This document shows positions 1 to 10,342 of a DNA stretch of 64,000 bases, in pieces. The position numbers were made by a program, and so were the translations under genes. The notes under the pieces were generated by a model. It was given only the letters and a program-made list of their open reading frames with translations. It did no database searches and was not told where the DNA came from. Location of the stretch: the NCBI RefSeq assembly GCF_900163565.1, contig NZ_FUHU01000020.1, positions 208,468-272,467 of the forward strand. Direction: 5' to 3'. Every line of letters begins with the position of its first letter. Position 1 is the stretch's first letter. Source of the DNA: Agrococcus casei LMG 22410 (GTDB taxonomy: Bacteria > Actinomycetota > Actinomycetes > Actinomycetales > Microbacteriaceae).

Positions 1-443
1 GCGAGGCCCGAGGGCATCGAGTCGGTCGCGAGGATGCGAATTGCAGCACCGTCTGCGCTCTCACCGGTGGCGCCGTCGCTGCGCACGCGAGCGAGGGACG
101 GCAGGATGCGCGAATCGCTGAACCAGCGCTCGTCATCGGGATGGCAGACGATCAACGGCTGCCTGGTGGTCGGCCTAATGACACCGGCGGCGCTGACACG
201 GCGGCCCACCAGGGCGTTCACGAGTGTCGACTTGCCGGCGCCCGTCGAACCGCCAACGACTGCGAGCAGGGGAGCGTCGAGTCGCTCGAGCCTTGGCTGC
301 ACGTAGTCGGCGAGCTGTCGCACGATGGAGTCTCGCTTGGCGGCAGAGTCGGCGTCGAGGGCGAACTGCGTCTCTTCTAGGGTTGAGCGCAGCGCCTGCG
401 GCGCATCTGTCTGGTTGCCTGGCACGATTCCATTCTGCCCCAT
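1..443 (-). CDS. Dynamin-like GTPase, N-terminal part (runs off left edge)
   Basis: About 147 residues are visible before the gene leaves the window. A Walker A / G1 motif GGSTGAGKST lies at residues 64-73, preceded by a helical stretch and followed by RPTTR, a likely G2 switch region. The arrangement matches the actinobacterial dynamin-family proteins often annotated as GTPase or ABC transporter, which bind GTP and are thought to act at the membrane; that role is inferred from the family. The chosen ATG has an AGGAAG ribosome-binding sequence just upstream. The GTPase family call is fairly safe; the cellular role is not known. Confidence 0.7.
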   Translation of the reverse strand, partial: MGQNGIVPGNQTDAPQALRSTLEETQFALDADSAAKRDSIVRQLADYVQPRLERLDAPLLAVVGGSTGAGKSTLVNALVGRRVSAAGVIRPTTRQPLIVCHPDDERWFSDSRILPSLARVRSDGATGESADGAAIRILATDSMPSGL

Positions 444-558
444 GCAGGCTTCCTGCCCATCGGCCTCATAGCCAGCGTTCAGCGTCCTTTGCTGATGAGC
501 GGTTACCATCAGAAGTCGACGGCAGACTCGTTTCAATTCTGAACATCAGGGAGCACTC

Positions 559-1182
559 ATGCGAAAGCGGCAAGGCATCACAGCCATGGTCGCAACCGCT
601 GCTGCCCTGACCCTGCTGGCCGGTTGTGCCAGCAATGCGACCCCCCAGGCGCGTCCGCAGCAGACTCAGCAAGAACAGCAGCATGACGGCACGCTCCCCA
701 ATCGCGAGTCCGCAGCTGACGAGAGTGAGCCCAGCGGCGAACACACCCCCGATCACATGGGCATGCCGCCCCCGTATGAACCGCAGCCGCTGTGGCCTGA
801 GTCAGGCGTGGTCGAGTTTCCGCACGAGGTCGGCGACGGCTTCACCGGTGGAACAGACGTTAACGTCACCACCTTCTTCGTCTCGAGTGTCTACACCGAC
901 AACGACTACAACCTGCTTTCGGTGCGGGTCGCCGACAACTTTTATGGCTACAACGCGCGCGACTACTCGTACAGCAACCTGCACTACGTCGACGGAGTGC
1001 TGTGCGGTGGCAATGGCGGCTCCAGCGAGTCAGAGATCTATTCGCGCACGTGCTGGATCATCGGAACAGACGGCGAGACATGGATGACCTCGTACAGTGC
1101 TGACATCAGCTACGAGGATCTGGCTGGCTACCTTCGGGTCGTCCACGATGCTCTCGTCGCCAACGCAGCCGACATCAGCTGA
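559..1182 (+). CDS. Exported lipoprotein of unknown function
   Basis: The 207-residue product starts with a lipoprotein signal: basic MRKRQ, a hydrophobic stretch, and the lipobox LLAGC with Cys23 as the lipidated residue. The next 60 residues are rich in Gln, Pro, Glu and Ser, a flexible tether. The folded part (from about residue 75) is Tyr/Asp/Asn rich and has two cysteines (in VLCGGN and RTCWII) that could form a disulfide outside the cell. I do not recognise the domain. AGGGAG ahead of the ATG is the ribosome-binding site; TACCAT at 504-509 is a possible -10. It stands alone and is convergent with sdhB. Confidence 0.8.
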   Translation: MRKRQGITAMVATAAALTLLAGCASNATPQARPQQTQQEQQHDGTLPNRESAADESEPSGEHTPDHMGMPPPYEPQPLWPESGVVEFPHEVGDGFTGGTDVNVTTFFVSSVYTDNDYNLLSVRVADNFYGYNARDYSYSNLHYVDGVLCGGNGGSSESEIYSRTCWIIGTDGETWMTSYSADISYEDLAGYLRVVHDALVANAADIS

Positions 1183-1191
1183 GACAGAAGA

Positions 1192-1219
1192 ATGGCGGAG
1201 CCCCGAGGGGCCCCGCCAT
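1192..1219. terminator. Bidirectional hairpin between convergent lipoprotein gene and sdhB
   Basis: An inverted repeat with 12-base arms (1192-1203 and 1208-1219, one A:C mismatch, four-base loop) lies between two convergent stop codons. There is no clear T tract on either side, common for actinobacterial terminators. Confidence 0.7.
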
Positions 1220-1236
1220 CAGCTGTGATGTTCGAG

Positions 1237-2004
1237 TTAGAGCTTCACGCCCGAGATCATCGCCTGCTTGACCTCTGCGATCGCCTTCGTCACCTGGATG
1301 CCGCGGGGGCAGGCGTCGGTGCAGTTGAAGGTGGTGCGGCAGCGCCACACGCCCTCGCGGTCGTTGAGGATATCGAGGCGAACCTGCGATGCCTCGTCAC
1401 GCGAGTCGAAGATGAAGCGGTGTGCGTTCACAATCGCGGCCGGGCCGAAGTACTGGCCGTCAGTCCAGAACACGGGGCATGACGTGGTGCATGCTGCGCA
1501 CAGGATGCACTTGGTCGTGTCGTCGAAGCGAGCGCGCTGCTCGACTGTCTGGTGACGCTCCTTCTCGGGCTTCGAAGTCGCCTGCAGGAACGGCTGGATC
1601 TCGCGGAAGGAGTCGAAGAACGGCTCCATGTCGACGATGAGGTCCTTCTCGAGGGGCAGACCCTTGATCGCCTCGACGTAGATGGGCTTCGAGATGTCGA
1701 AGTCCTTCACGAGCGCCTTGCATGCCAAGCGGTTCTTGCCGTTGATGCGCATCGCATCCGATCCGCAGATGCCGTGAGCGCACGAGCGGCGGAACGTCAG
1801 CGTCGAGTCCTGCTCCCACTTGATGCGGTGCAAGGCATCGAGGATGCGCTCGGTCGGGAACATCTCGACGTCGTAGTCGACCCAGCGGGGCTCGTCGTCG
1901 ACCTCAGGGTCGAAGCGGCGGATGTTCAGCGTCACCGTGAACGACTTGGGAGCCTCTTCTTCGACGATCACTTCGCCGGCTTCTGCAACAGCAGCGTCAC
2001 TCAA
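1237..2004 (-). CDS. sdhB: Succinate dehydrogenase iron-sulfur subunit
   Basis: Carries electrons from the flavoprotein SdhA to the membrane quinone site. The 2Fe-2S ligands are in SCAHGICGSDAMRINGKN (Cys75, Cys80, Asp83) with Cys95 after it, the same Cys/Asp pattern as E. coli SdhB. The CILCAACTTSCP and CRTTFNCTDACP motifs hold the 4Fe-4S and 3Fe-4S clusters. The open frame extends 36 codons further upstream into sdhA, but the start is taken as TTG at 2004 because a perfect AGGAGG sits 6 bases before it, just after the sdhA stop, giving 255 residues. Last gene of the sdhCDAB operon, 13 bases after sdhA. Confidence 0.95.
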   Translation of the reverse strand: MSDAAVAEAGEVIVEEEAPKSFTVTLNIRRFDPEVDDEPRWVDYDVEMFPTERILDALHRIKWEQDSTLTFRRSCAHGICGSDAMRINGKNRLACKALVKDFDISKPIYVEAIKGLPLEKDLIVDMEPFFDSFREIQPFLQATSKPEKERHQTVEQRARFDDTTKCILCAACTTSCPVFWTDGQYFGPAAIVNAHRFIFDSRDEASQVRLDILNDREGVWRCRTTFNCTDACPRGIQVTKAIAEVKQAMISGVKL

Positions 2005-2017
2005 TCGATACCTCCTG

Positions 2018-3832
<1,815 letters not shown>

Positions 3833-3851
3833 AGTCCTTAGATGCCTGTCG

Positions 3852-4304
3852 CTAGAGCGTCGCGCAGAACGACGGGAGCAGCTCGGGGTCTGCGCCGGCG
3901 GGGCACGGGTCGAATGTGAACGTGATGAGCGTGCCGAGGATGATCAGCACTGCAGCGGCCACGACGACCGCGCCGATGAGCACCTTGCGGATGCCCTCCT
4001 TGTGCACGTAGTCGTTGATGACGGTGCGCATGCCGTTCGAGCCGTGGATGAATGCGAGCCACAGCATGATGACGTCCCACCACATCCAGAACGGGTCAGC
4101 CCACTTGCCGGCCACGAATCCGAAGGTGATGGCCTGGATGCCGCCCTCGGTCCAGATGAGGTTGTAGAAGAGGTGCCCGAAGATCAGCACGATCAGCACG
4201 ACGCCGGAGGCGCGCATGAAGACCCAGCCGATCTTGTCGAGGTTGGGGCCCTTGCGGTTCGACGAGCGAGCCGGGTACGCGTAGTTGGGGTTGTCGATCG
4301 TCAT
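3852..4304 (-). CDS. sdhD: Succinate dehydrogenase membrane anchor subunit
   Basis: A 150-residue integral protein with three membrane segments (about residues 27-50, 72-95 and 105-130). His44 in the first segment and His87 in FIHGSNGMR are candidates for haem or quinone contact. The start is the ATG at 4304, which shares one base with the sdhC stop codon (TGATG), showing tight translational coupling. A longer open frame upstream is only the shadow of sdhC. Together with SdhC it anchors the catalytic SdhA-SdhB pair. Confidence 0.92.
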   Translation of the reverse strand: MTIDNPNYAYPARSSNRKGPNLDKIGWVFMRASGVVLIVLIFGHLFYNLIWTEGGIQAITFGFVAGKWADPFWMWWDVIMLWLAFIHGSNGMRTVINDYVHKEGIRKVLIGAVVVAAAVLIILGTLITFTFDPCPAGADPELLPSFCATL

Positions 4305-4729
4305 CAGTGGGCTCCCAGCACGTTCGGGATGTGGCGGATCGAGAATCCGACCACCAGGATGACGGCGAGCGCGATGACGACCCAGAACAGCGAACGCTGG
4401 ATCTTGGTGGCCGCCGGCCACATGTCAACCGCGATGATGCGGAGGCCATTGAGCGCGTGGAAGACCACTGCTCCGACCAGCACGATCTCGCCGAAGCCCA
4501 TGATGGGGTTCTTGTAGGCGCCGATGACGGCGTTGTAGACCTCTGGGCTCACACGGACGACCGCCGTGTCGAGAACGTGTACCAGGAGGAAGAAAAAGAT
4601 GGCGATGCCGGTGATTCGGTGCAGGACCCACGACCACATTCCTTCGTTGCCCCGGTAAACGGTGCCCGCAATGCGGTTTTTCGAAGGCTTCGGGGTCTCA
4701 TCGGCGAGGCTGCTGGTGCTTTGGGACAC
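4304..4729 (-). CDS. sdhC: Succinate dehydrogenase cytochrome b556 subunit
   Basis: First gene of the sdh operon. It has three hydrophobic helices and the family motifs WSWVLHRITG (haem/quinone region), LLVHVLDT and VVFHALNGLR. Start choice: an in-frame ATG exists at 4765, but a TAGACT -10 at 4767-4772 puts the transcript start downstream of it. AAGGGGA precedes both an ATG at 4735 (too close) and a GTG at 4729 (7 bases, good spacing). GTG 4729 is preferred, giving 141 residues; ATG 4735 is the alternative. Confidence 0.9.
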   Translation of the reverse strand: MSQSTSSLADETPKPSKNRIAGTVYRGNEGMWSWVLHRITGIAIFFFLLVHVLDTAVVRVSPEVYNAVIGAYKNPIMGFGEIVLVGAVVFHALNGLRIIAVDMWPAATKIQRSLFWVVIALAVILVVGFSIRHIPNVLGAH

Positions 4730-4766
4730 GCGCATTCCCCTTCTTGTTGCTGTAAGAGACGACATC

Positions 4767-4772
4767 AGTCTA
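4767..4772 (-). promoter_or_regulatory. -10 element of the sdhCDAB operon
   Basis: TAGACT reading on the minus strand, placed so that transcription would start near 4760 and give a leader of about 30 bases carrying the AAGGGGA ribosome-binding site of sdhC. No convincing -35 was seen. Confidence 0.5.
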
Positions 4773-4815
4773 CGCCTCGCCGGCGCTTAGGTTCGCCTTA
4801 GCGGCCGGAGCGGCG

Positions 4816-5973
4816 TCAGGCCTCGACCAGTTCTGCCTCTTCGACACCGCGGAGGGCGCGTGCGGTCGCCTTCTCGTAGTGCTTGATCAGGTCATCGCAC
4901 ACCGAGGGCCACGACCGGGTGAGCACGCGTCTGCGACCTGCCTCGCCCATCCGCCCCCGTTCTGACGACGATGAGGCGAGCCTCGCGACCGCCTGGTGCA
5001 GCTCGGTGCGCGAGTCGGGTTCGAAGAGGTGGCCCGTCTCGCCCTCGTCGACGAGGTCGATGGGGCCGCCGGCTCGCGGCGCGATGACCGGCAGACCGGC
5101 AGCGGCGGCCTCCTGCAGGGTCTGGCCGAAGGTCTCCTCGGCTCCTGTGTGGCAGAACATGTCGAATGAGCCGTAGGCGGCCGACAGCGCGTTGCCGCTG
5201 AGGGCGCCGAGGTAGACGGGGTCGAACTTCGCGAGGCGGCTGCGCACCTCGGGCATCGCGGGGCCGTCTCCGACGATCGCGACGCGGATGTTCGGAATGC
5301 CTTCGAGCGCCTCGAGCCGGTGCAGGCCCTTCTCGGGTGCGACGCGGCCCACGTAGCCGGCGATGGTCTCGCCGCCGGGTGCGATGCGCTCGCGGAGGGC
5401 GGCGGATGCGGCGCCACGGCGGTTGTCGGGGTGGAAGCCCTCGAGGTCGACGCCCCGCACCCACTTCTTGACGCGCTTGACGCCAGCGTTCTTGAGGTCG
5501 GCGATGGCGGCGCTCGACGGTGCCAGCGTGCGGTCGGCTCCGTTGTGGATCTGCTTGATCACCTTCCAGGCGATGCTGGCTCCGGCTCCGAGCCGGTTGC
5601 GCTTCGCATAGCCGGCGACGTCGGTCTGGTAGATCGCGACCGAGGGGAGGCCGACGCGCTGAGCCTCGCCGATCGCCTGTCCGCCGAGCATGAACGGACT
5701 CGCCGCATGCAGCACATCCGGCTGAAAGCGCTGCAGGAGAGCCGCGACCTGCGGACTCGGAAGGCCCACCGGAAACTGGCGGTAGGCGAGCGACGGCACT
5801 TCGAACACGGGAGTGCCGCGGTACTGGGTCGGTGCTCCGCAGCGAGGAGTGATGACGATGGCCTCGCGGCCCGTCTCCTGCAGGTGGTCGAGCACACGGC
5901 ACACGCTGGTGGTGACGCCGTTGATAGTGGGGAGGAAAGACTCAGTCACAATGGCAACTCGTTCGATCTTCAC
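4816..5973 (-). CDS. GT4-family glycosyltransferase (mannosyltransferase-like)
   Basis: A GT-B fold enzyme of 385 residues that would transfer a sugar from a nucleotide donor to a lipid or glycan acceptor at the cytoplasmic membrane. The N-terminal half opens with VAIVTESFLPTINGVTTSV, typical of GT4 enzymes such as PimB and MgtA. The donor half has GYVGRVAPEKGL and the E-x7-E motif ETFGQTLQEAAAAGLPVIAP. GDP-mannose is a reasonable donor because the divergent neighbour makes GDP-mannose, but this is inference. It begins with GTG; a TACGCT -10 ends 6 bases before that GTG, so the message is probably leaderless. Confidence 0.85.
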   Translation of the reverse strand: MKIERVAIVTESFLPTINGVTTSVCRVLDHLQETGREAIVITPRCGAPTQYRGTPVFEVPSLAYRQFPVGLPSPQVAALLQRFQPDVLHAASPFMLGGQAIGEAQRVGLPSVAIYQTDVAGYAKRNRLGAGASIAWKVIKQIHNGADRTLAPSSAAIADLKNAGVKRVKKWVRGVDLEGFHPDNRRGAASAALRERIAPGGETIAGYVGRVAPEKGLHRLEALEGIPNIRVAIVGDGPAMPEVRSRLAKFDPVYLGALSGNALSAAYGSFDMFCHTGAEETFGQTLQEAAAAGLPVIAPRAGGPIDLVDEGETGHLFEPDSRTELHQAVARLASSSSERGRMGEAGRRRVLTRSWPSVCDDLIKHYEKATARALRGVEEAELVEA

Positions 5974-5979
5974 AGCTTC

Positions 5980-5985
5980 AGCGTA
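5980..5985 (-). promoter_or_regulatory. -10 element for leaderless glycosyltransferase message
   Basis: TACGCT on the minus strand followed by 6 bases and the GTG start at 5973. The same spacing recurs at many starts in this window. Confidence 0.6.
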
Positions 5986-6043
5986 GGAAGCCCCGGTGCT
6001 TTCGGGTCGAACCCGAGGTGAATGCCGGGTGAACCTTGCTGAA

Positions 6044-6262
6044 CTGAACTCCTTTTGGAGTTGAGATGGGGTCGCGGATGCGCGGCTCGGTTTGTGGCGT
6101 CGTGGCCGTTTTGAACTCCAAAGGGAGTTGGGATGCGCGGGTCATGTCTGAAAAGGAGGTCAGACGGGCTGAAATCGCCAATGGGAGTTGAACCAGCTCC
6201 TTTTCGAGCACTGAACTCCCTTTGGAGTGCACCTGTGCAATCTGAACTCCCTTTGGAGTCGG
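6044..6262. repeat. Cluster of CTGAACTCC palindromes in the 5974-6305 intergenic gap
   Basis: This 332-base gap between divergent genes holds four clear copies of a palindrome of the form AACTCC-4 bases-GGAGTT: 6047-6062 (loop TTTT), 6114-6129 (AAAG), 6214-6228 (CTTT) and 6245-6259 (CTTT). A half copy (GGGAGTTGAA) lies at about 6183-6192. GTCTGA/TCAGAC at 6146-6165 is a further small inverted repeat around AAAGGAGG. Two more copies of the main repeat occur at 21873-21934. No open frame here looks like a gene. Confidence 0.85.
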
Positions 6263-6293
6263 CACAGCAGTCTTGGTCCGGCACCCGCGCGGC

Positions 6294-6299
6294 TACGCT
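6294..6299 (+). promoter_or_regulatory. -10 element for leaderless manC message
   Basis: TACGCT, 6 bases before the ATG at 6306. TTGGTC at 6273-6278 is a weak -35 candidate. Confidence 0.55.
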
Positions 6300-6305
6300 G
6301 GAGCC

Positions 6306-7430
6306 ATGCACGACGCAACAGCTTCGCTCGACGACTTCTACGCTGTCATCCCGGCCGGTGGTGTCGGCTCCCGACTCTGGCCGCTCTCGCGCGCAGAGGC
6401 CCCCAAGTTTCTGCATGACCTCACCGGCAGCGGCAAGACGCTGCTGCAGTCGACCGTCGACCGCCTCGCGCCGCTGGCCGGCGAAGGCCGGACAATGGTC
6501 GTCACAGGCCGCGCTCACCGTTCGGCAGTCGAGAGCCAGGTCGAGGGCCTGTCAGACGCAAACATCGTGCTCGAGGCAGACCCGCGCGACTCGACGGTCG
6601 CGATCGCGCTCGCAGCCGCCATCCTCAAGCGCCGCGAGCCCGACGTGATCGTCGGATCGTTCGCCGCCGACCACGTCATCAACGACGAGCGCGGCTTCCG
6701 TCGCTGCGTCGGCGAGGCGGTCGCTGCGGCTCGCGCAGGCCACATCGCCACGATCGGCATCACGCCCACCGAGCCGGCTGTCGGCTTCGGCTACATCTGC
6801 GCCGACGGCCCGGCCGAGATCGACGGCGCCCCCAGCGCCCGCAAGGTCGACAGCTTCGTCGAGAAGCCGACCCTCGATGTCGCGCAGCAGTACGTCGCCT
6901 CGGGCGACTACCTCTGGAACGCCGGCATGTTCATCGCTCGCGCCGACGTGCTGATCGACGAGCTGCGCAAGAGCGAGCCCGAGCTGACCGACCAGATCGA
7001 AGAGCTCGCCGCAGTGTGGGACGAGCCCGAGCAGCGCGGCCCCGCAGTCGACCGCATCTGGCCGCAGCTGAAGAAGATCGCGATCGACTACTCGGTCGCC
7101 GAGCCCGCAGCCGAGCGCGGCCGCCTCGTCGTCGTGCCCGGCGACTTCGACTGGGACGACGTCGGCGACTTCTCGGCGGTCGCGAAGCTGCACAACCAGG
7201 GCCGCAACGACCGCCTCGCGATCCTCGGCGACGGCGGCACGGTGCTCGCAGACTCGTCGGCCGGCGTCGTGATCTCGCAGTCGAAGCGCATCATCTCCCT
7301 CGTCGGGGTGAAGGACATCGTGGTCGTCGACACTCCGGATGCGCTGCTCGTCACCACGACAGAGCAGGCCCAGCGGGTCAAGCAGGTCGTTGACGCGATC
7401 CGTCGCTCTGGCAACTCCGACGTGCTCTGA
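6306..7430 (+). CDS. manC: Mannose-1-phosphate guanylyltransferase
   Basis: Makes GDP-mannose from mannose-1-phosphate and GTP. The nucleotidyltransferase signature AGGVGSRLWPLSR is at residues 17-29, and FVEKP, the sugar-phosphate motif, is in the middle of the protein. At 374 residues it is a single-domain enzyme without the isomerase half found in some type II enzymes. The start is the ATG at 6306, immediately after a -10 element; an in-frame ATG 33 bases upstream lies before the promoter. It is divergent from a GT4 glycosyltransferase that could use its product for mannolipids or cell-surface glycan. Confidence 0.92.
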   Translation: MHDATASLDDFYAVIPAGGVGSRLWPLSRAEAPKFLHDLTGSGKTLLQSTVDRLAPLAGEGRTMVVTGRAHRSAVESQVEGLSDANIVLEADPRDSTVAIALAAAILKRREPDVIVGSFAADHVINDERGFRRCVGEAVAAARAGHIATIGITPTEPAVGFGYICADGPAEIDGAPSARKVDSFVEKPTLDVAQQYVASGDYLWNAGMFIARADVLIDELRKSEPELTDQIEELAAVWDEPEQRGPAVDRIWPQLKKIAIDYSVAEPAAERGRLVVVPGDFDWDDVGDFSAVAKLHNQGRNDRLAILGDGGTVLADSSAGVVISQSKRIISLVGVKDIVVVDTPDALLVTTTEQAQRVKQVVDAIRRSGNSDVL

Positions 7431-7587
7431 GCCGACTTTTAGCGCGATCCTCCAATTGCGTCAACCTCAATCGCAACATTTCGGTTTCGATCGCCGACTC
7501 CCGCGTTAATTCGCGGTGACGCTCGCGTAACATCTGTGTATCTCAACCGCGGCATGCGGTTTTCAACTCTTTGATCCGGAGGATCCC
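7431..7587 (+). promoter_or_regulatory. Leader of the nucleoside uptake gene
   Basis: This gap holds a TAACAT -10 candidate at 7528-7533, a short hairpin (AACCGC at 7545-7550 with GCGGTT at 7556-7561) and a CGGAGGA ribosome-binding site at 7577-7583. The implied leader is about 48 bases. I recognise no known riboswitch in it. Confidence 0.5.
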
Positions 7588-8712
7588 TTGATCAAGCTCT
7601 CAAACAAGAAGGCAGCGCGTCGCGCAATGCTGGGCGGCGCATCTGCCATCGCCATCGCCAGCCTGCTCGCAGCGTGCGGCACCGCACCCGAAGAAGCTCC
7701 CGAAGGCGACGGCGGCAACACCGACGCAGCCGGCGGCGACAACCTCGCCTGCATGGTCTCCGACTCGGGCGGATTCGACGACAAGTCGTTCAACGAGCTC
7801 AGCTACGACGGCCTGCTCTCAGGCTCTGACGCCAACGGCATCGAGTACAAGACCGCCGAGTCAGAGAACGACACGGTCTACCAGTCGAACATCGAGAGCC
7901 TCGTCGCTCAGAACTGCACCGTCATCTTCTCGGTCGGCTTCCTGCTGAAGGACGCAACCGAGGCAGCGGCTGCCGCCAACCCCGACGTGAACTTCGCCAT
8001 CATCGACGACAACCAGATCGACGCCGAGAACGTGCGCCCGCTGATCTACGATGCAGCGCAGCCCGCGTTCATGGCCGGTTACACGGCTGCCTCGTACTCC
8101 GAGAGCGGCAAGGTCGCCACCTGGGGCGGCATGAACATCCCCACCGTCACCGTCTTCATGGATGGCTTCGTCGCGGGTGTCGAGTACTACAACGAGCAGA
8201 ACGAAGACGATGTCGAGGTGCTCGGCTGGGACCTCGAGGCTCAGGACGGCTCGTTCACCGGTGGCTTCGAGGCCAACACGCAGGCCAAGTCGATGGCCGA
8301 AACGTTCATCTCGCAGGGCGCTGACGTGCTCATGCCCGTGGGCGGACCGATCTTCCAGCCCGCTGCTGAGGCTGTCATCGACGCACACGACAACGGCAAC
8401 GAGCACATCGCGATGATCGGTGTTGACACCGACCTCTCGCAGTCGGCTCCGCAGTACGCCGACCTCTTCCTGACCTCGGTCATGAAGGGACTCGCCACTT
8501 CGGTCGAAGACGCCATCACTGACACCGTGAACGGTGAGTTCGACAACACTCCGTTCGTCGGCACGCTCGAGAACGAGGGCGTGAGCCTCGCACCGTTCAA
8601 TGATTTCGAGGCTGAGCTGCCTGAGGACCTCATGGCCGAGCTCGACGAGATCAAGCAGGGCATCATCGACGGATCGATCGAGGTGGGCTCGCCCTCCTCG
8701 CCCGCGATCTAG
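7588..8712 (+). CDS. BMP-family nucleoside-binding lipoprotein
   Basis: The extracellular ligand-binding component of a nucleoside ABC importer. It starts with TTG, set by GGAGG 5 bases before. A signal with twin-arginine-like RRAMLGG and the lipobox SLLAAC makes Cys30 the lipid anchor. The mature protein has PF02608 (Bmp/PnrA) features: ACMVSDSGGFDDKSFNE near the start, a VGFLLKDAT segment, and WGGMNIPTVTVFMDGF in the middle. Length 374 is normal. The ATPase and two permeases follow, and cytidine deaminase and thymidine phosphorylase follow those, so nucleosides are the likely cargo. A strong terminator separates it from the ATPase. Confidence 0.93.
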   Translation: MIKLSNKKAARRAMLGGASAIAIASLLAACGTAPEEAPEGDGGNTDAAGGDNLACMVSDSGGFDDKSFNELSYDGLLSGSDANGIEYKTAESENDTVYQSNIESLVAQNCTVIFSVGFLLKDATEAAAAANPDVNFAIIDDNQIDAENVRPLIYDAAQPAFMAGYTAASYSESGKVATWGGMNIPTVTVFMDGFVAGVEYYNEQNEDDVEVLGWDLEAQDGSFTGGFEANTQAKSMAETFISQGADVLMPVGGPIFQPAAEAVIDAHDNGNEHIAMIGVDTDLSQSAPQYADLFLTSVMKGLATSVEDAITDTVNGEFDNTPFVGTLENEGVSLAPFNDFEAELPEDLMAELDEIKQGIIDGSIEVGSPSSPAI

Positions 8713-8729
8713 TCACCGACAGCACCCAG

Positions 8730-8759
8730 ACCGGGAGTCGGCTCGTGTCGACTCCCGGT
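8730..8759 (+). terminator. Hairpin terminator after the BMP lipoprotein gene
   Basis: Perfect 11-base arms (8730-8740 and 8749-8759) with an 8-base loop, followed by TTTCGG. It may let the abundant binding protein be made in excess of the membrane components. Confidence 0.85.
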
Positions 8760-8784
8760 TTCGGTGTCTCATCAGGTTTTCGGC

Positions 8785-8790
8785 TAGATT
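8785..8790 (+). promoter_or_regulatory. -10 candidate for the nucleoside transporter ATPase operon
   Basis: TAGATT 28 bases before the ATG at 8819, downstream of the terminator; GAAGGGA serves as ribosome-binding site. Confidence 0.5.
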
Positions 8791-8818
8791 CTCTTAGGCG
8801 AAACGAAGGGACGAAGCG

Positions 8819-10342
8819 ATGACGCTTGAGCTCAAGGGCATCACCAAGCGCTTTGGCACATTCACGGCGAACGATCGCATCAACCTCAAGATCGAGGCTG
8901 GTGAGATCCACTGTCTGCTCGGTGAGAACGGTGCCGGCAAGTCGACGATGATGAATGTGCTCTACGGCCTCTACCAGGCTGAAGAGGGCGAGATTCTCAT
9001 TGACGGCAAGCCGCAGCGCTTCCAGGGCCCCGGCGATGCGATGCGCGCCGGCATCGGCATGGTGCACCAGCACTTCATGCTGATTCCCGTGTTCACTGTC
9101 GCCGAGAACGTTCTGCTCGGCCACGAGCGTGAGCTCGGCGGACTCAAGGGCGCTCGAAAAGCTGTCGTCGAGCTGTCGAAGCGGTTCGGGTTCGACATCG
9201 ACCCGGATGCGCTGGTGCAGGATCTGCCGGTCGGCGTGCAGCAGCGCGTCGAGATCATCAAGGCGCTTTCGCTCGATGCTCGGGTGCTCGTGTTCGACGA
9301 GCCCACTGCAGTGCTCACGCCGCAAGAGACCGACGAGCTGATGAATGTCATGCGTCAGCTGCGCGACGACGGCACAGCGATCGTCTTCATCACGCACAAG
9401 CTGCGTGAGGTTCGCGAGGTCGCTGACAGAATCACCGTCATCCGCCTTGGCAAGATCGTCGGCTCCGCCGAGCCCACGGCGAGCAGCAACGAGCTCGCGT
9501 CGCTGATGGTCGGCCGCGATGTCTCACTCACTGTCGACAAAGACGACGCGAAGTTCACAGACAAGAAGCTTGAGGTCACAGTGCTCACAGTGCTTGACCG
9601 CATTGGACAGAAGGTCGTCAACGATGTCTCATTCGAGGTGCGAGGCGGAGAAGTCCTGTGCATCGCGGGTGTGCAGGGCAATGGCCAGACTGAGCTGACC
9701 GAGGCGATCATCGGTCTCGAGAAGCCCGCATCGGGCAGCATCTCGCTCAGCGGCAGGCGATTGACAGGCAAGTCGGTGCGCGAAGTGCTCGACTCAGGTG
9801 TCGGGTTTGTGCCCGAAGATCGCAAGGTCGACGGCCTCGTCTCAGAGTTCTCAGTGTCTGAGAACATCATGCTCGACCGCTACAAGGGAGCACCGTTCGT
9901 CAAGGCGGGCACCATCGACTTCGCGACTCGCAACGAATTCGCCGAGCAGGCGAAGACCGACTACGACGTTCGCGCGCAGAGCATCCACTCGCCGGCTGGC
10001 TCGCTCTCGGGCGGAAACCAGCAGAAGGTTGTGCTGGCGCGCGAGCTGGGTCGAAAGCTCGAGCTCTTCGTCGCCTCGCAACCCACCCGCGGGCTCGACG
10101 TCGGATCGATCGAGTTCGTGCACAAGCAGATCATCGCAACGCGTGACACAGGGATTCCCGTGGTGGTCGTGTCAACAGAGCTCGACGAGGTCATCGGCCT
10201 CGCAGATCGCATCGCAGTGATGTACCGCGGCGGCATCGTCGGCATCGTGCCGGCCGACACCGACCGCGAAGACCTAGGTCTGATGATGGCGGGCGAAATG
10301 CCTGAGCATCTCAAGGCAGCGGCTGAGGAGGCTGCAGCATGA
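8819..10342 (+). CDS. Nucleoside ABC importer, tandem ATP-binding protein
   Basis: Two fused ABC domains power nucleoside import (507 residues), as in the NupA/RbsA layout. Domain 1 has GENGAGKS at 35-42 and LVFDEPTAVL, but its signature reads LPVGVQQR instead of LSGGQ. Domain 2 has a degenerate Walker A (GVQGNGQTEL) but a good signature (LSGGNQQKVVLAREL) followed by ASQPTRGLD. Such asymmetry is normal for this family, where the two domains complete each other's sites. It overlaps the first permease by 4 bases. Confidence 0.93.
   Translation: MTLELKGITKRFGTFTANDRINLKIEAGEIHCLLGENGAGKSTMMNVLYGLYQAEEGEILIDGKPQRFQGPGDAMRAGIGMVHQHFMLIPVFTVAENVLLGHERELGGLKGARKAVVELSKRFGFDIDPDALVQDLPVGVQQRVEIIKALSLDARVLVFDEPTAVLTPQETDELMNVMRQLRDDGTAIVFITHKLREVREVADRITVIRLGKIVGSAEPTASSNELASLMVGRDVSLTVDKDDAKFTDKKLEVTVLTVLDRIGQKVVNDVSFEVRGGEVLCIAGVQGNGQTELTEAIIGLEKPASGSISLSGRRLTGKSVREVLDSGVGFVPEDRKVDGLVSEFSVSENIMLDRYKGAPFVKAGTIDFATRNEFAEQAKTDYDVRAQSIHSPAGSLSGGNQQKVVLARELGRKLELFVASQPTRGLDVGSIEFVHKQIIATRDTGIPVVVVSTELDEVIGLADRIAVMYRGGIVGIVPADTDREDLGLMMAGEMPEHLKAAAEEAAA

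Noticed and set aside
6044..6262. CRISPR array
   Set aside because: Copies are short palindromes with irregular spacing (67, about 60 and 31 bases) and varying loops; no cas genes.
7431..7587. Purine or other known riboswitch ahead of the nucleoside transporter
   Set aside because: The short leader has only one small hairpin and no conserved riboswitch core.
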